Positions 1 to 14,200 of a stretch of DNA of 64,000 nt are shown one piece after another. Under the pieces are notes generated by a model. That model was not told the origin of the DNA and searched no databases. It worked only from the letters and a program-made list of their open reading frames with translations. The translations under genes were made by a program, and so were the position numbers. Position 1 is the stretch's first letter; the number at the start of each line of letters is the position of its first letter. This stretch comes from Oasisia sp. SBJ-2009. Lineage: Eukaryota > Annelida > Polychaeta > Sabellida > Siboglinidae. The DNA lies in contig OZ024866.1 in assembly GCA_964017155.1 (NCBI GenBank), positions 22,862,582 to 22,926,581 of the forward strand. The letters are read 5' to 3'.

Positions 1-60
1 GGCTGCTGCAATAATTTAAGGTGCGGTCCAAAGTCATTTCAATTTAGAATGAACCAAAAG

Positions 61-235
61 ATATTTCACCGTACACCTTGGTTCTACGCTTTGGTTCCAC
101 GCCTTGGTTCCATGCCTTGATTCCACGCCTTGGTTCCACGCCTTGGTTCCACGCCTTCGTTCCACGCCTTCGTTCCACACCTTGGTTCCACGCCTTGGTT
201 CCACCCATTGGTTCTACACCTTGGTACGGTTAACT
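61..235. repeat. 13-bp minisatellite
   Basis: There are about 13 imperfect copies of a 13-bp unit with core TTCCACGCCTTGG. Third-position variants include TTCTACACC and TTCGTTCC. Confidence 0.85.
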
Positions 236-457
236 TATCTACTGAGTTGCGTTGGCCATCTGATAAACCTCTCTCACTGGTATATCGGATATGTGAATGG
301 ACATAGACGAGTGTAACAGGGCCTCGATCTTTGAAATCAGCCGGTGTCATGTCTGCATCAACTTTGTATCACCCCAGACCTTTGAGTATACCCCCGCCTC
401 CGTCGAGTCTCAAAATGGGTGCATTTGGAAGTTATCGGTGAATATCACACATTGTGA

Positions 458-775
458 AAGGCGTAGCGACTTATACCCCCTGAAATGATGAAATGTGCAG
501 CGCTTTATACCCGCTGAAATGACGAAATGTGCAGCGCCTTATACCCCCTGAAATGATTAAATGTGCAGCGCCTTATACGCCCTGAAATGACGAAAGGTGC
601 AGGGCCTTATAATCCCTGAAATGATGAAATGTGCAGCGCCTTATACCCCCTGAAATGATGAAATGTGCAGCGTCTTATACCCCCTGAAATGATTAAATGT
701 GCAGCGCCTTATACCCCCTGAAATGATGAAATGTGCAGCGCCTTATACCCCCTGAAATGACGAAATGTCACATTG
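458..775. repeat. 34-bp minisatellite
   Basis: There are about nine head-to-tail copies of a 34-bp unit containing CTTATACCCCCTGAAATGA and AATGTGCAGCGC. Copies differ by a few substitutions (GATGAAA, GATTAAA and GACGAAA variants). Confidence 0.9.
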
Positions 776-2358
776 AAACCTTACCTGGGCGGGTCCGAGA
801 ACCAATTGCGAATCTGCTAGATGGGACTGCCCGTTTTTCATTTCTCTAGCATTTACAGACGATCTGTATTGCAAGCGGCGGACCAGCTTGGAGTTTGTGA
901 CAATATGTTATATGTTTACATGTTAGCAGTTACAGGGAAATTGTATGTGACTAAGTTTCCCTTATTACCCCGCCTCCGTGTCGCGTCGATTCCGATGTTC
1001 GCCACAGCTAGGCCCTACAATATGTATGGTACCACCTGTGTGAAATGAATTATCGTGTTCTTCTCTAATACTATTTATATGTGTGCCGTGCATAATGTAT
1101 TGGTGTCAGAACGCTGGTGTGAGGAAGAGACGGTGTCCGAGCCGCGGCGAGTGTCTGGGTCCGAGTTCGTTGCTGTATGATGACGACGCGAGTAATATTA
1201 CAAATTGTTCACAGTGACGACGGAGTAATATATGCTAGCAATTTGTTGGGATCAACCTGAGGTAGTAGTGCAAATTTAACTCGTTCAGTGAAACTCGGAT
1301 GACGAGAAGGGGTATTGTTGTATGTTTTGGGAGCCACAAAAAATTGGTTCAAAAGTGCTCTTCCTTGTAGCACACCAAAACCGTCGCAGATTCTTCAGAT
1401 CCTCTCCACCCGCTCTAGATAAAGTTGGCTAAATCCCCCTGGCTATGTTGCCTTTGTCGTGGCCCTGTCACTAAGAACAACGCCGCGACAACTGGGCAGA
1501 AATGGTTTCGTAACATCACACGTCAGTGATATAAAATTATATTGCTCAAATAGAGTTTTTTTTAATATTGTAATAAATTTCACATGAAACTTACAATGTC
1601 GTAGCATTATACTAACCTGAACTAACGAAAGCGAGTCAACGAATATTCGAGTTAGTGGGAAGTTATTTCGGTGACACTATTTGAATCGCAGTGGTGTGAG
1701 TTTGACAGTAGAACTGACTAACATCGTGTAAAACCCAAGCTGTAGGGCGAGTCGTTGGGGACCGGATAATGAATGAAAATGGGAAAATAGCATAAAAGGA
1801 CAAGGCGGCAGACGTGCCCTATTCCCCTACACAAACTCCATTGTCGCATCACACCCCTTAACAAGCGACTTCCAAAACAAATATGGCTCAGTTCATTGAC
1901 ACGATAACCACATTAATCAGCGGTTCATCCGAAACCTTTGTGACGCGATCACAGCAAACTCGTTTGTTCCGCGCAGCGGCGTGAAGCGAAGCCATATTGA
2001 CCTTCCGGACGTATCAATTGACAATGACAACAGCGCGACACGAACGCAATACCGCTAATCATGCCTTTTAATTAAAGCGACGTCGTCGTGTCGAGAAAGG
2101 CACGCGTCCGCTTCCACGGCGAGTGTTGTCGATTTCACCTGGTAGCAAATTCCCCCGGCGCCACATTTCAATTTGTGTAATCTGCGCTTAATTAATTTCA
2201 ATGACGCGACCTGGTCGTCGTCTCCAGCGGAGACCGTGTTCAGCCGCGCGTGACCATGTGATGTCACGTGACTCGCGTCACCGACCGGGTTGTTCCTATA
2301 GTCGCCGACATGACGTCCGCCATAACACTGCATGACCGTACGACAGATTTGTTTCTCG

Positions 2359-2690
2359 GGGCGGGCGGGCGGGCGGGCGGGCGGGCGGGCGGGCGGGCGG
2401 GCGGGCGGGCGGGCGGACGGGCGGACGGGCGGGCGGGCGGGCGGGCGGACGGGCGGACGGACGGACGGACGGACGGACGGACGGACGGACGGACGGACGG
2501 ACGGACGGACGGACGGACGGACGGACGGACGGACGGACGGACGGACGGACGGACGGACGGACGGACGGACGGACGGACGGACGGACGGACGGACGGACGG
2601 ACGGACGGACGGACGGACGGACGGACGGACGGACGGACGGACGGACGGACGGACGGACGGACGGACGGACGGACGGACGGACGGACGGAC
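2359..2690. repeat. (GGGC)n/(GGAC)n tetranucleotide array
   Basis: The array is about 330 bp, beginning as GGGC repeats, passing through a mixed zone, then becoming pure GGAC repeats for about 240 bp. Both strands and most frames stay open, which gives only artificial Gly-Arg-Thr-Asp or Arg-Pro-Ser-Val repeats. Confidence 0.95.
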
Positions 2691-3151
2691 AGGCAAAGAG
2701 ACAGACAGAAATGCAATGGGCAGAAGCAGATGAAGAGACGGAAAGAAGGGGAGAATGAGAGATAAATCGTCATGCGCTTATACACTACTTTCCAATAGGC
2801 TTACGTTTATCGTGACCTTCTTCATTACCAAAGGTATTCGCCATAAATGCGACATGATTAGAAAACACAGCATGATAATAGGTTGGAGGCCTCGAACTTG
2901 ACACAGGCCCACCGATTGACATTTTGGATTTCCCTGTTCTCGTATGTTACTGTTTTCGTCAACTTCATTGAGCGACGTAACATTTCTCGGCACCGGAAGG
3001 GGATATGGAATTGTGGTTTGACCCCTGGCCGGTGCGCCACCTGCATTTGTATTAGCAGCGGGTTGGCAATTTTAACATGGTACGTACATTTGTACACAAA
3101 CTCTTTGCTATTGGAACAACCAACTGTATATATCACAATATATTGTGTGTT

Positions 3152-3583
<432 letters not shown>

Positions 3584-3931
3584 GAGGTGTATACATTGTT
3601 GGAATGATTCGGAAATTTTATCTAGCAAATTCCCATAATTTAAACCCATTCCCACTCCTGCAGTGACACAATGGATCACCCTATTTCGCTCCTTCAACAT
3701 CTCGCTATTTCATTAAATATAGACAAGTGAGTAATGATTTTAGTCGTATTTGTTGACAAATCGATTTTGCTAGCAGTAGAACGTGTGTTAACCGGACATT
3801 GCTTTAGGCAAATACGAGTTAATATTGTTGAAAATGCAGCGCGGAATTTACTGTATGAAAACGCATTAGTGGTCGGTCGCATTATAACATTGTCGTTTCT
3901 GACCCGTTTTAATTTATGTTGTACAGACCAC

Positions 3932-4093
3932 ACCCACACAAGAACACACACACGCGCGCGCGCGCACAAACACAACACATGTCCACATAATTTGTGATTT
4001 TTCACTTGGTATCTAGGTGTTATATGACACTTATTTTCTTAGTATTTCAGTTATGTAAAATATTATTATTCATAAAACGTACAAGTTTGTATG

Positions 4094-4149
<56 letters not shown>

Positions 4150-4225
4150 TGCGTGTATGTGTGTGTGCGTGTATGTACGCATGCCGGCGTGCATTCACGT
4201 ACGCTTACACACTCACATATACACG
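3932..4225. repeat. CA/CG and GT microsatellites
   Basis: A CACA/CGCG run lies at about 3932-3975 and a GT run at about 4095-4150, followed by degenerate GTGTATGT and ACACTCAC sequence. Confidence 0.85.
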
Positions 4226-6229
4226 CACAAAAGACTGCAAAGGCGAATGCAGCGCGTGAATTTAATGTGGAATATTTCTTGGAAGAACACTTCACGGACA
4301 CACCACAAACGCACTTACCCAATTATAATTATAACTATACAAAATTTCCGAACACAGACGAGGGTAATTTTCATTGGTTTAATTAATGACATTTTGAATT
4401 CAAACATAACGCCTCTAACATAACGATATGGCCCACGCCTCTGGCTTGAAGACCGTTAGCATGCAAGACAGACTTCATGCTTCAGATACGTACTAACGCT
4501 AGCTATGCCGCGGATACAGACAGCCATTACGGCCACTTCGGGCGGCACCACGCTGCAGTATAGTGCTGCAATGTAAATAACAAAACGTATGAAATAACAA
4601 ATGCATTTTCGTCGTCCATACTGACGAGCAGTGTTTCTGAATGGAAGACGTTATTTCGAAGAAAACTTGCATGCGACCAACATAGAACTGTTTTACAGAA
4701 CAGTGAGATGCATATATGCAATTAAACACCATATACACGTAACTGAGTAGCTTCATTATCATTATAGTTATTAGGTGACAAAACGTAGTGTTGTGAGTTA
4801 CATAACATCGGTATATGAAAAAGATACATCGGCCATAATTGCATGGCGACCCACGTAGTAGTTCTGGATTCATTATTTTGCTGCTGTTTTTGGTTTTGGG
4901 CAAACCAATGATTCGTGTACGTCAACATATTTTGCATGCGCTAGCAACCAACACTCATGCAACTATAGATACACGGCGAGATCCGCTATTAAATACGGTG
5001 TTCATAAATTAAAATAAATACGAAACAAACGAATTATCACTCAATTGCAATCAATAAATAGTATCCACACAATAGAACAAATACATAGTGGTAATAAAAA
5101 CAAATAAATTAGTCCTAAAGTAATTTAAAAATAGCCGCTAGCCGGTGCATAGAAAACTAAAATTGTCTACTATATACAATTTGTTGTTCATTGACTAAAA
5201 CCGTGTTAATATCAGCGACACTAAGACTAGGTCACACAAATGCGCAGCAACGGAAGCTGAAGACCACGCATGCGCACGAGCATTACACCATGGATCAGGA
5301 GTGGTTCTGTTCCACCTTTCACCGTTGATATGTACAAAAGTACAGGCATTACACGCCGGTTACAGACGACGTTGGTGCCGATGTTGCATATCATAATACG
5401 TGTTTCGTAGAATGCAACAAAATAAAACATAATGGTCCGTGTTTTGGTAACTCGTACACTAATGCCAGACGAGTTCCAGTCGAGTTCTATCTCATTACCA
5501 CACTTTGGCAAATTGGCGAACACAACACAAAGCGAACATTTCTTACGCTGTCTCGTTAGTAAGCTAAAGCCGATACTGCGTTGGCATATTCGTAATATCA
5601 ATTTCAATTCAACACCTAATATCATATTATACGAGACGCACATACACGTAACTTGTATAAACACTTGCAACTTTCCAGTTAGTCTGAAGAACAATCGGCA
5701 CAGAACTTATTGAAACACTCAATTGCATAGATTAAAACCGACAGAGGCGTGACTGCTTCGCTTGCTACAGCCGCCAAGCTAATTACAAAACACTGACTTG
5801 CTGTACAATTTGTGATAGTAAAACTAAGTAAACAATTGCATTGCGTGTCATATGGTTATACGCGGTCCCTACTTTTCTGGAAGCTCCGGTAATATCATTT
5901 TGAAATGCCTAATTTATTCGTTATCATATCCAGATAGCTGCCAAATGAACTAATGATGACAAACTCTGGTTTGGTTGGACCATATAACGCGTTAGACAGT
6001 CTGTAGGGATATGGCCGACATTAATCATAATAATTATTACTGTATAAACGTAATTTAACTTCAAAGAAGCTCAAATTGACATCCACAATTTGCTGTATGG
6101 AGTTATGCGCTAAACGGAATCGTTTGACACGTGTAACTACTTAACTATGTTAACGTGAGTCTACGTAACAAAACAATTACGTCACGAAGACCGTCTAATT
6201 GCGTAAACTTGGCGTAAACATCGCTTAGT

Positions 6230-6780
6230 TAGTCACACGCGTCGCGCGATTCCGCTTGACGCTACGCCGCGCCGCGCCGCGCCATGCCACAATCTTCGCG
6301 TGGCGGTTATTCCTGGCCGCGAACTACGCAGTTGGTGCGATAGAACACACCGTAAATCATCGACGCCCGACGTCGGGTGCGACGGCGCATTAACGTCGCA
6401 CTGATTCACGCGGCACACGCCGGTCCCCGCGACCACCCCGGCTCGCCTCGCCTCGGCCGCCGCCGCCGTCGTATCGCGTCGGGCGCCCGTAACCCAAGCC
6501 GACCGATATCGCTCGCCCGGTGACAATCTATTACTATATATGTCGACGGACTGTGTCGGCCACGCGGCGCCGGCCGTGTCGCCTGCGTGCCCGGCTATAC
6601 ATAGGCACGCGGCCGACTGTCAACGGCGACGATAAACGGCCGCCCGCTCGGCTCGACCCGACCCGGGGAGCTCGGGTGACGACGGAAGCGACGCCGACGG
6701 GGTTCCAGGTGTTCGACAGCATTCATCGCCGTCAGTTACGTGGCGATACCGGATCGGCGGCTGGGGGAAGGCACCGAGAC
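6230..6780. promoter_or_regulatory. CpG-dense patch downstream of basonuclin
   Basis: The stretch is GC-rich with very frequent CpG (CGCGCCGCGCC, GGCGCCGGCC) and a short AT gap with TACTATATAT near 6530-6540. It resembles an unmethylated CpG island, but no exon of a neighbouring gene could be attached to it. It could be a promoter of an unseen transcript or simply GC-rich sequence. Confidence 0.25.
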
Positions 6781-7899
6781 AAAGGAAGGACGTTCTCTTG
6801 AAATGGGCACGCAGAACATACGGCGTCTGTCTGGGACGTGTTTGCAGAAAACGACAGTGCAAACGGCGTGGCTGGAGAATACCCATACACCCATTACCGA
6901 CTGGTTACACCATTACATGTCAACACAGCACACTACTTCAGTAGTTATTGATATCCATCCATGGCCCAGTCGGGTGTGTCGTTCAGGTACACCGGAAACG
7001 GTGAGCACCGGAGACCACGTGCATTTGGCTACGGTCACCTGCAGGATAACCTCCACGTCCGCAGCTCTTACACTGATTACCCCCTGCAACAACATGCCAG
7101 ATACGCTTCCTGGCTGTGACCGCAAGCTATCGGACCCACACGTCAGTCTACATGAACGGTCTACACAACTCTATACAAACATCCACCAAATATAATGACC
7201 ATCTTTGATAAACGGATCGACTCCGATCTAGTTGCCACATCAACCAAATTTAAGCACAGAGCATGGACGCAAAATTTAAGTAATATCACTGCGTTGGACC
7301 ACACCATTGAAGACGCGAGTCCCTGGTTCAATAGATATAACAGTGCATAATACAATATACTCATGGTAAACGGACGGAACGAATGATACCATAAAATAAA
7401 TAGATACAACACACAGCAACAAACACATATCACCCTGAAACTAGTTATCAGACAGTTCGGTGGGCGTTCCGCATCACGAAATGTGCGTTAGAACAACCAA
7501 ACGTAATGTCGACATGAACAAGACAAAATAAAAGGGCAAGACAATTGCAACATATGCCTTCATGTATAATGACACCTTGCTATATGTTGGTACCGGGTCT
7601 TATAGTTGGTGTTACTTAAATCCTTCGATATATAGCGCAAACATGTCGGAGTATGGATTTGAAAGTTACTTTCTTAAGCGGATGTTACTTATATCAGGAG
7701 TTATTAAGTCAAAAGTCTATTGTATTGAGCTACGTGGTTGGATAATGCGTAACTGAACCCCACTCGAGCTATATCGAATAAGAAACAGAGTGCGACGCCA
7801 AAAGATGCTAGACATTAAACGCAGTTGCCACATCTCGACAGACCATATCTACCGAACCCGAAGCTCTAGAGAGAAGACGCCTTGCATACAGAATATCAC

Positions 7900-8660
7900 A
7901 GCGTTCGCGGATGCACCGACTTAACGACGAGCCAAACCCTCTTAGCAGTACAGACACACGGACAGGGGACGCGTCAGAGACGACGCCGAGAGGAGCTCGT
8001 CAGTTCCGGCCGGCGTCGGGCAGACAGACGCAGATGTCCCGTCTCTGTGTCAGTCCGGTGATCGAATCGTACTCGAACCGGTGTGACGGGGCGGCCGTTG
8101 ACTTGGATGTTCGGCGCTCGCTTGTCTCGCCGACGGCTAACGGGGAACATATGTCGGCGTGGCCCCGACAAACAAACCAACCGGAAGTTGCAGCGCACAG
8201 AATGCGACCTGCTGTTCCCCGGCGCGCCTCCCCTCCGCGGACGGACGGCCAACCGACCGACCGCTGCCAGGAATGTCCCCGGGTCAACGTACGCTCACGA
8301 CGCCCGGATCAAGACCGCTGACAGCCGGGCGTGGAACAAAGAACGTCGCGATGGTTGACACATGTGGACAGTTGGTCGCTGGCGACATCGGTACGTCCGC
8401 GAGAACAGGTGACAGCGGACGACGTGTCAGAAACGTTCATTACCTACCCGGCTTGATGACACGTGTCAACTGGTACTGCCATCAGAACGGCTGTCCATTA
8501 CCATCACGCCATCACACAAACGCCCATCCGTCACCGTAACAGTTGGCGGGGAAGGTTCACCGACAACCAACCACCCGACGTGGCGTGTAATTCTAAAGCT
8601 GCGGGACACGGAAGTGATGCTGTGTCAGCGAGAAACACATCACGCACGAATACAACCAAA
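7900..8660. promoter_or_regulatory. Second CpG-dense patch downstream of basonuclin
   Basis: CpG is frequent over about 750 bp, on unique sequence. Overlapping open frames of 70-136 codons occur on both strands, as expected from GC-rich DNA, and none has a recognisable motif. Confidence 0.22.
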
Positions 8661-10213
8661 CTCTGGCTCAGTTGACGTCTTACCACACAGATAGATTCCC
8701 ATACATATGATTTGTTCGATTACATACGGATTCCGTCGTATGACAAATTTTCATTGTTGGTTCTTTTATACCCTCCCATGCACCCGACTATGATACAGTC
8801 AATACACCTGCTAATCGCACGACTATGCACGTTTTGATAAATCCACGTTGTCACTTCAGTCGCTTCAAAAGCCTATCACACTGGCGGGGATACAAGATGA
8901 TCCAAATAGATGTCATTTTAGAACAGACGGATGAAGTAAATAAATATTTAGATGAGTCCATCACACATAGGTACGTCCGCACCAGATCGCCACGGTGTGG
9001 CAGAATTGTCGCTAATTTGTTGATATTCGACATGTTCGGATGATCTACATGTCCACAGTTGCGACAGATCACTGCTAAAGTTATCAGAAAATACAGCTAA
9101 AAAAACAACAAAACAAGGTCAAATGTAAAACACGTAGCACGTACAGTACAAAGACAATAAGCTTACATTGCAGCTATATACTGATTGCTGGAATACCCGA
9201 TGTAAACCGCAGGCAAGCCACGACTTATATATGGCGGCCAGCGTGGCAACTGCATACCCGTTATGACGTAATGCAAATTGCGATGTTACGTTTGTAAACG
9301 AAAACAACACGTGTAACGACAACGCACCCTGTTTACACAGTCGCTGTCGAACGCCAGTGTAACAACTGTTAAGACACAGTAAATTAACCTTGCGTAACTA
9401 CACCTGCGAAATTCGCACGATAAAAGTCTATGTAACTAAGAAAACCGATAATTGCACTGAATATGTAACGCGGCGAACGCGATCAACTGTCGCTCGCCCT
9501 AACACGGAATCACAAGTGAGACATTGAGATTCTTAAATAAATAATTAATAACTTACGCAAAACTGGAGCTGCAAGTCGAAACAAACGACAACACTTATAA
9601 CGCTACGTTGCCATGCAAATAAACACATGACGTCATCGCAAAAAACGACAACTTAAAATTAAAACCTTCGTCCACACGGCGCTACGTTCTCCAACTCGCA
9701 CGTTTCACTCGCTTATAAATACTCATACAAAACGCTATGTACATATCTACAACTGGAACTAATCATGAACCGTGAGCATTGAATATGGCGGTGCTGGTCG
9801 AAAAAACACCGCCCATACAGCGACTGCTCGTTCTGCCATCGCGATGACGTAACGAAGAAACGGTGTCGATGACAACATAAGACGCTGTCGCTTGCATATA
9901 TTATGTCATTTAAATTCACGCGAACTTAACCCTAAGTAGAACCTGTTGTTCTAGTGAAACGTACAGCGCCAACTGTGAAACACATGCGTGAATTACATCA
10001 CGTGACCAACACCAACGCTATCACGTGATAAACAATACAACGTTTGAAAAGTGTGTGCAATCGCGCTTCCGGATCGGAAACAAACAAACGTGGACGTAGA
10101 CGAAGACCTCCAATGACGTAAATGATCTCGTAGATACTACAAGTTTGGATTTAGCTAACGGATGGCGCCAGTTCGCTATATCACGTGACCGACAGTTGGA
10201 CGGGCAGCGGGCG

Positions 10214-11269
10214 TCATGCAATGCCGTTGGTGGCGACGGCGGCACACAGGTGACGGTGGAGGTTATCGTTCTGACTGTGTCGGTTGCGACTCTTGCGCGT
10301 CGAGAAGACCTTCTCGCAGCCGTCGACGTTACAGCGGTACATCTCGCGCGGGTGGACCTTCTCCAGGTGCTCCTTCAGCACGAGGTTGTCGCGGAAGCGC
10401 TGCTGACAGATGTGACACGCGACACTGCCGTCCGGGTCGGTGGGCGGGCACTCGTCGCCGCTGCTCAGACCCGCCGTGTCCGAGTAGTCGATGGGCGACG
10501 AGTGGTCCATCTCGTCCTCGTCGTCGTCCGACGTGTGGCCGTTGTGGTTGTGATGTACGGGCTCATCGTCGTCGGGCCCCACGCTCGCCGGTGACGCACT
10601 TCCGGCGCTCGACACGCCGTTTCCGTTCGTTCGCGGCGGCGCCTCGTCCTCGTTGTCGCCGTCATCCGGGTACCGCTGGTCGTCGTAGATGCGCGCCGTG
10701 AACTCCTCGCGCAGTGTCTTGCCGTCGAGCGAGTCGGACGACGTCGACAGCAACTTCCGGTGCAGGTTGAGGTTGGCGCTGTGCCGGTCGCGGCTGCGCT
10801 TCGACGGGAAGGCGGCGTTGCAGCCGTGCACGGAGCACGTGTGCATCAGCTTCAGGTGCACGTTCTGGAAGTGCGTCTTCACGCCGAAGTGGTTCTGGAA
10901 GATCTTGCCGCACTGCGGGCACTTGCGCGGGTTGTCCTTGTTCAATCGCACGTCCAGGTCGTCGCTGATGTCACTTCCGACGCTGCACGCGTCGCAGTCG
11001 TCGAACGTGCCGTCGCACACGTACGGCCCGTCGCCGTGAGAGCCGTTGCTCAACATGTCCGCCAGATGGCACTCCGTCTTTCCGTTGCTCTCGTCGTGGT
11101 CGTTGTCGTTGGTCGAGTCTTCAGTGCTTGCCACCTTGCGGTTCTCGACCTCTCGCGGCGTGACGCAGTCGCCGTTTTGGTCGGCACAGTCAACGCTAGG
11201 TGGCGCTCTATCGTTTTTTGTATCAGGAACGGTTCTTAGGTCTTCGGGTTGTGCGGAATCGCCGTTGTT
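10214..11269 (-). CDS. BNC: Basonuclin terminal coding exon: zinc-finger pairs 2 and 3
   Basis: The exon is 1,056 bp including the TGA at 10214-10216. The acceptor is a T-rich tract ending TTCTACAG, and the frame is continuous with the previous exon across a 550-bp intron. It encodes finger pair 2 (KCPQCGKIF, ending [16 protein letters not shown], near 10,925-10,765), a [13 protein letters not shown] segment, an acidic DDDEDEMD stretch, and finger pair 3 (CHICQQRF, ending [15 protein letters not shown], near 10,415-10,240). Only about ten residues follow the last finger. Vertebrate basonuclins also end shortly after pair 3, so the C-terminus looks complete. Confidence 0.95.
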   Translation of the reverse strand, partial: NNGDSAQPEDLRTVPDTKNDRAPPSVDCADQNGDCVTPREVENRKVASTEDSTNDNDHDESNGKTECHLADMLSNGSHGDGPYVCDGTFDDCDACSVGSDISDDLDVRLNKDNPRKCPQCGKIFQNHFGVKTHFQNVHLKLMHTCSVHGCNAAFPSKRSRDRHSANLNLHRKLLSTSSDSLDGKTLREEFTARIYDDQRYPDDGDNEDEAPPRTNGNGVSSAGSASPASVGPDDDEPVHHNHNGHTSDDDEDEMDHSSPIDYSDTAGLSSGDECPPTDPDGSVACHICQQRFRDNLVLKEHLEKVHPREMYRCNVDGCEKVFSTRKSRNRHSQNDNLHRHLCAAVATNGIA

Positions 11270-14200
11270 CTGTAGAATACAAAAAAAACGATTCCGGTTA
11301 TATCTAGAAGTACTAAGTGTAGACGTACAGCCATATCTCAAGCAGTAAAAAGCGTATTCATGAAACAGTTGTACCCAAATTTAAGCATTTTGAGCAGTCA
11401 GATTGATTGTATTCCGCACGGTTTGATATTAATATTTGGCAATAATATAAAAACCTGCCGTTCATGTTACATACATCTTGGCTCAAATGATTTGTCGATG
11501 CGGACAAACATAATAGACAACATCGTTTTGTTCCACATTGTTTGCACAAATACACATAACGCAGTGCAAATACGTGTGGTTGGTTTCAAAATAAGATTCC
11601 ATAAAGCAAGAACATTTCTAAAACAGACTGTGAGGCGAAATAGTCTACCTGAAACCCAAACCATTTACAGTACAATTGGACAGAGCAATAGGCAGGCTAT
11701 GGGTAGATCTACTAGACGGGTGACCATCATGAAGGACATAGTTCTTTGGCCAAGAGCTGCGAACATTCGGAAAGATTTAGTATGCTAGTATGACACACGA
11801 ACAACTGAAGACAACGTACCTGCTCAGGTCTCGTGCTGGACAAGTCCGTGGCGACGACCTCGTTCTCTGCGGCGGCTGCGGCGGCGGCAGCGGCCGTGGC
11901 ATCGGCGTCGTCGTCGCTCATCACGAACTGGTCGTCGTCGATCTGAGCGCACCTCGTCGGCATCAGACTCTTGCGCTTGCGGCTGTTGCTCGACCCGACG
12001 CGACTGTCCGAGTCTCCGGGCGTGGTGCGGCCGCCGCTGCAGCCGTCACTGCGGCCCTCGGAGACGGCTGGCGACGGCGGGGGACCCTCGGAGACGATCT
12101 GAAGCTTCGGGAACTTGACTGTCGACGGGATGAGCTGTAGCGCCGTCGGGTCGACGTAGAACTGAGGCGGCGCGATGACGATGGGCGCAGCAGACTGGGA
12201 CAGATGCATGCTGGGGTCGGCGGCGACGTCACGCATCAGGAGACCGCCGTCGTCGCCACACTTGACCATGCGGCCGGTGACCGGAAGCATCATCGACAGT
12301 GCGCCGATGTCGGTCTTGGCCACGGCCGTCAGCGCGCTGACGTCCAGCGGCCCGCCGCGCACCGACGCCGCCGCGGCGACGCTGAGCGCCTGCGCCGACG
12401 GCGGCATCACTTCCGGTGAGTCGTCGCTGTGCGTCGGCGAGTCGCTGACGATGGTGGCGCCTTCCGGCAGGCGGCGGCGGTTCTGCGGCATGTGCAGCTT
12501 CGGATTGGGGTTGGCGCTGTGCCGGTTGCGACTGCGGCGCGAGCTGAACATCATGTTGCAGCTGTCGACGGTGCACTTGTGCATCTCCTTCAGGTGCACG
12601 GCGCTATAGTGGATCTTCAGCGCGCCCTTGTCGCAGAACGTCTTGTTGCACGCCGTGCACAGCACGCGCTTCTTGCCGCTCGGCGAGATCAGCGTGCTGC
12701 CGAAGCCGGGGCTCGGCTGCCAGTTGCGCTTCATCGGGTTCACCGACTTGCGTAGGTGCTTCACCTTCAGGTCGGCGAACACGGAGCCGAGCCCGCCGCT
12801 GCGGCCGCAGTTGTCCTTGAAGCTGAAGTTGAGCACGCCGTCGGTGGTCGGCTCGGCGCTGTCGTCCGTGTGAGGCGGCGATGCCTCACCCGCGCTCTCC
12901 GCCTTCACTGGCGACGACCGCGACAGGTTGGTGACCGGAAGTTGCGGCACGATGACGCTACTCGAATGACTCGTCGACATGTCGTGCGGACTGTTGGCGC
13001 TCGACAGCGTCACCGTCTTGTCGCTCACCGACGAGCTGGGACTGAGGTGCTCGCGACGATAGTCGTACGGCTGCGGCTGCATCGTCTGTAGACGCGACAG
13101 CGGCGAGCCGGACACGGGACTGGACGTGCTCAGCGGCGCCGGTATCGCCGTCGCCGTCGCCTCCTTCGGGGAGAACGCGGGCAGCGACGACGGGCTGAGG
13201 AGGCGGCCGCCGCTGCCGGCGAGCGACGTCGTGATGTAGGGGAGCGGTCGCAGGAAGTGACGCGGCTCGTAGCCGCGCATGAAGCTCTGCATGCCGACGT
13301 TGCTGCGCTCGAGGAACTTGCGGATCTCGGACGTCGTCTTCGCCGTCTGCGCCGTCTCGTGCTTGGCGAGCGACTCGCGCGAGTCGGCCAGGATGATCTC
13401 CTGCGCGATCGACTTCGTCTCGCCGAAGCGCAGGAACTGTTGCAGGATGACCTGTTCCTCTTCCCTCGTCACCACTGACCACTTGTCCAGCACGCGGCCG
13501 GCCGAGTCCTGCAACACGGGCGGACGTTAAAGTCAAACATTTCTATCACTTAACTTCAGCAGATCCTTTTGGGTAGAATTCATTATGGCAACCCTGGATT
13601 GTGGCAAAATGAATCACGATAGTATGTACTGGCAATAAGTAAAATAAATCAACACATATAACAACATATCACACAGTAATTCTGTCCTAAACAGTTTCTA
13701 TCGAACATATCGTTTTTAGTTATTTATATGCTTGGCTAATGCATACAACTATAACTGAAACGATATCATTAATTTGGATCGATAAATGCTACAAAATTTT
13801 ACACGCGACCAATAATGACTATCAAAAGTTAAAAATGTATTATAGATACACTAACAAGTTATTGATTTATAAATATATTATGTTATTATTATTATTATGT
13901 ATGCTCATTATTTTATGCAAACCAATCATTGTATTATTGCATTTAACAACCTATTTCCATATATGTAAATATGGTGCTGGATAAAATAAAGTTATTATTA
14001 CACTGTATTCACGTAGTCTGTCCCAATGCATGGAGAGTCTTACGGATTGCTACATCCACATTTGTTAGCATTATGTCATTGTACGACAGTAACAAAACAC
14101 TAACACTATTTGGATAATAATAACTATTAATATTGAATGACTGTGCATTAATGATTTTGTCCTACTGAAACCAAAGAAAATAAACTTTAATATTTATAGT

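Noticed and set aside
2055..2785. Long open frames on both strands giving Pro-Ser-Val-Arg or Gly-Arg-Thr-Asp repeats
   Set aside because: They are translations of the GGGC/GGAC array, open in several frames at once. There is no unique coding sequence or splice context.
5227..5694. A 155-codon minus-strand frame
   Set aside because: No recognisable domain, no exon-like borders and unremarkable composition. Probably chance.
10145..13536. Several long frames overlapping the basonuclin exons on the other strand or in other frames
   Set aside because: They are shadow frames of GC-rich coding sequence. The basonuclin frame is the one with finger motifs and conserved blocks.
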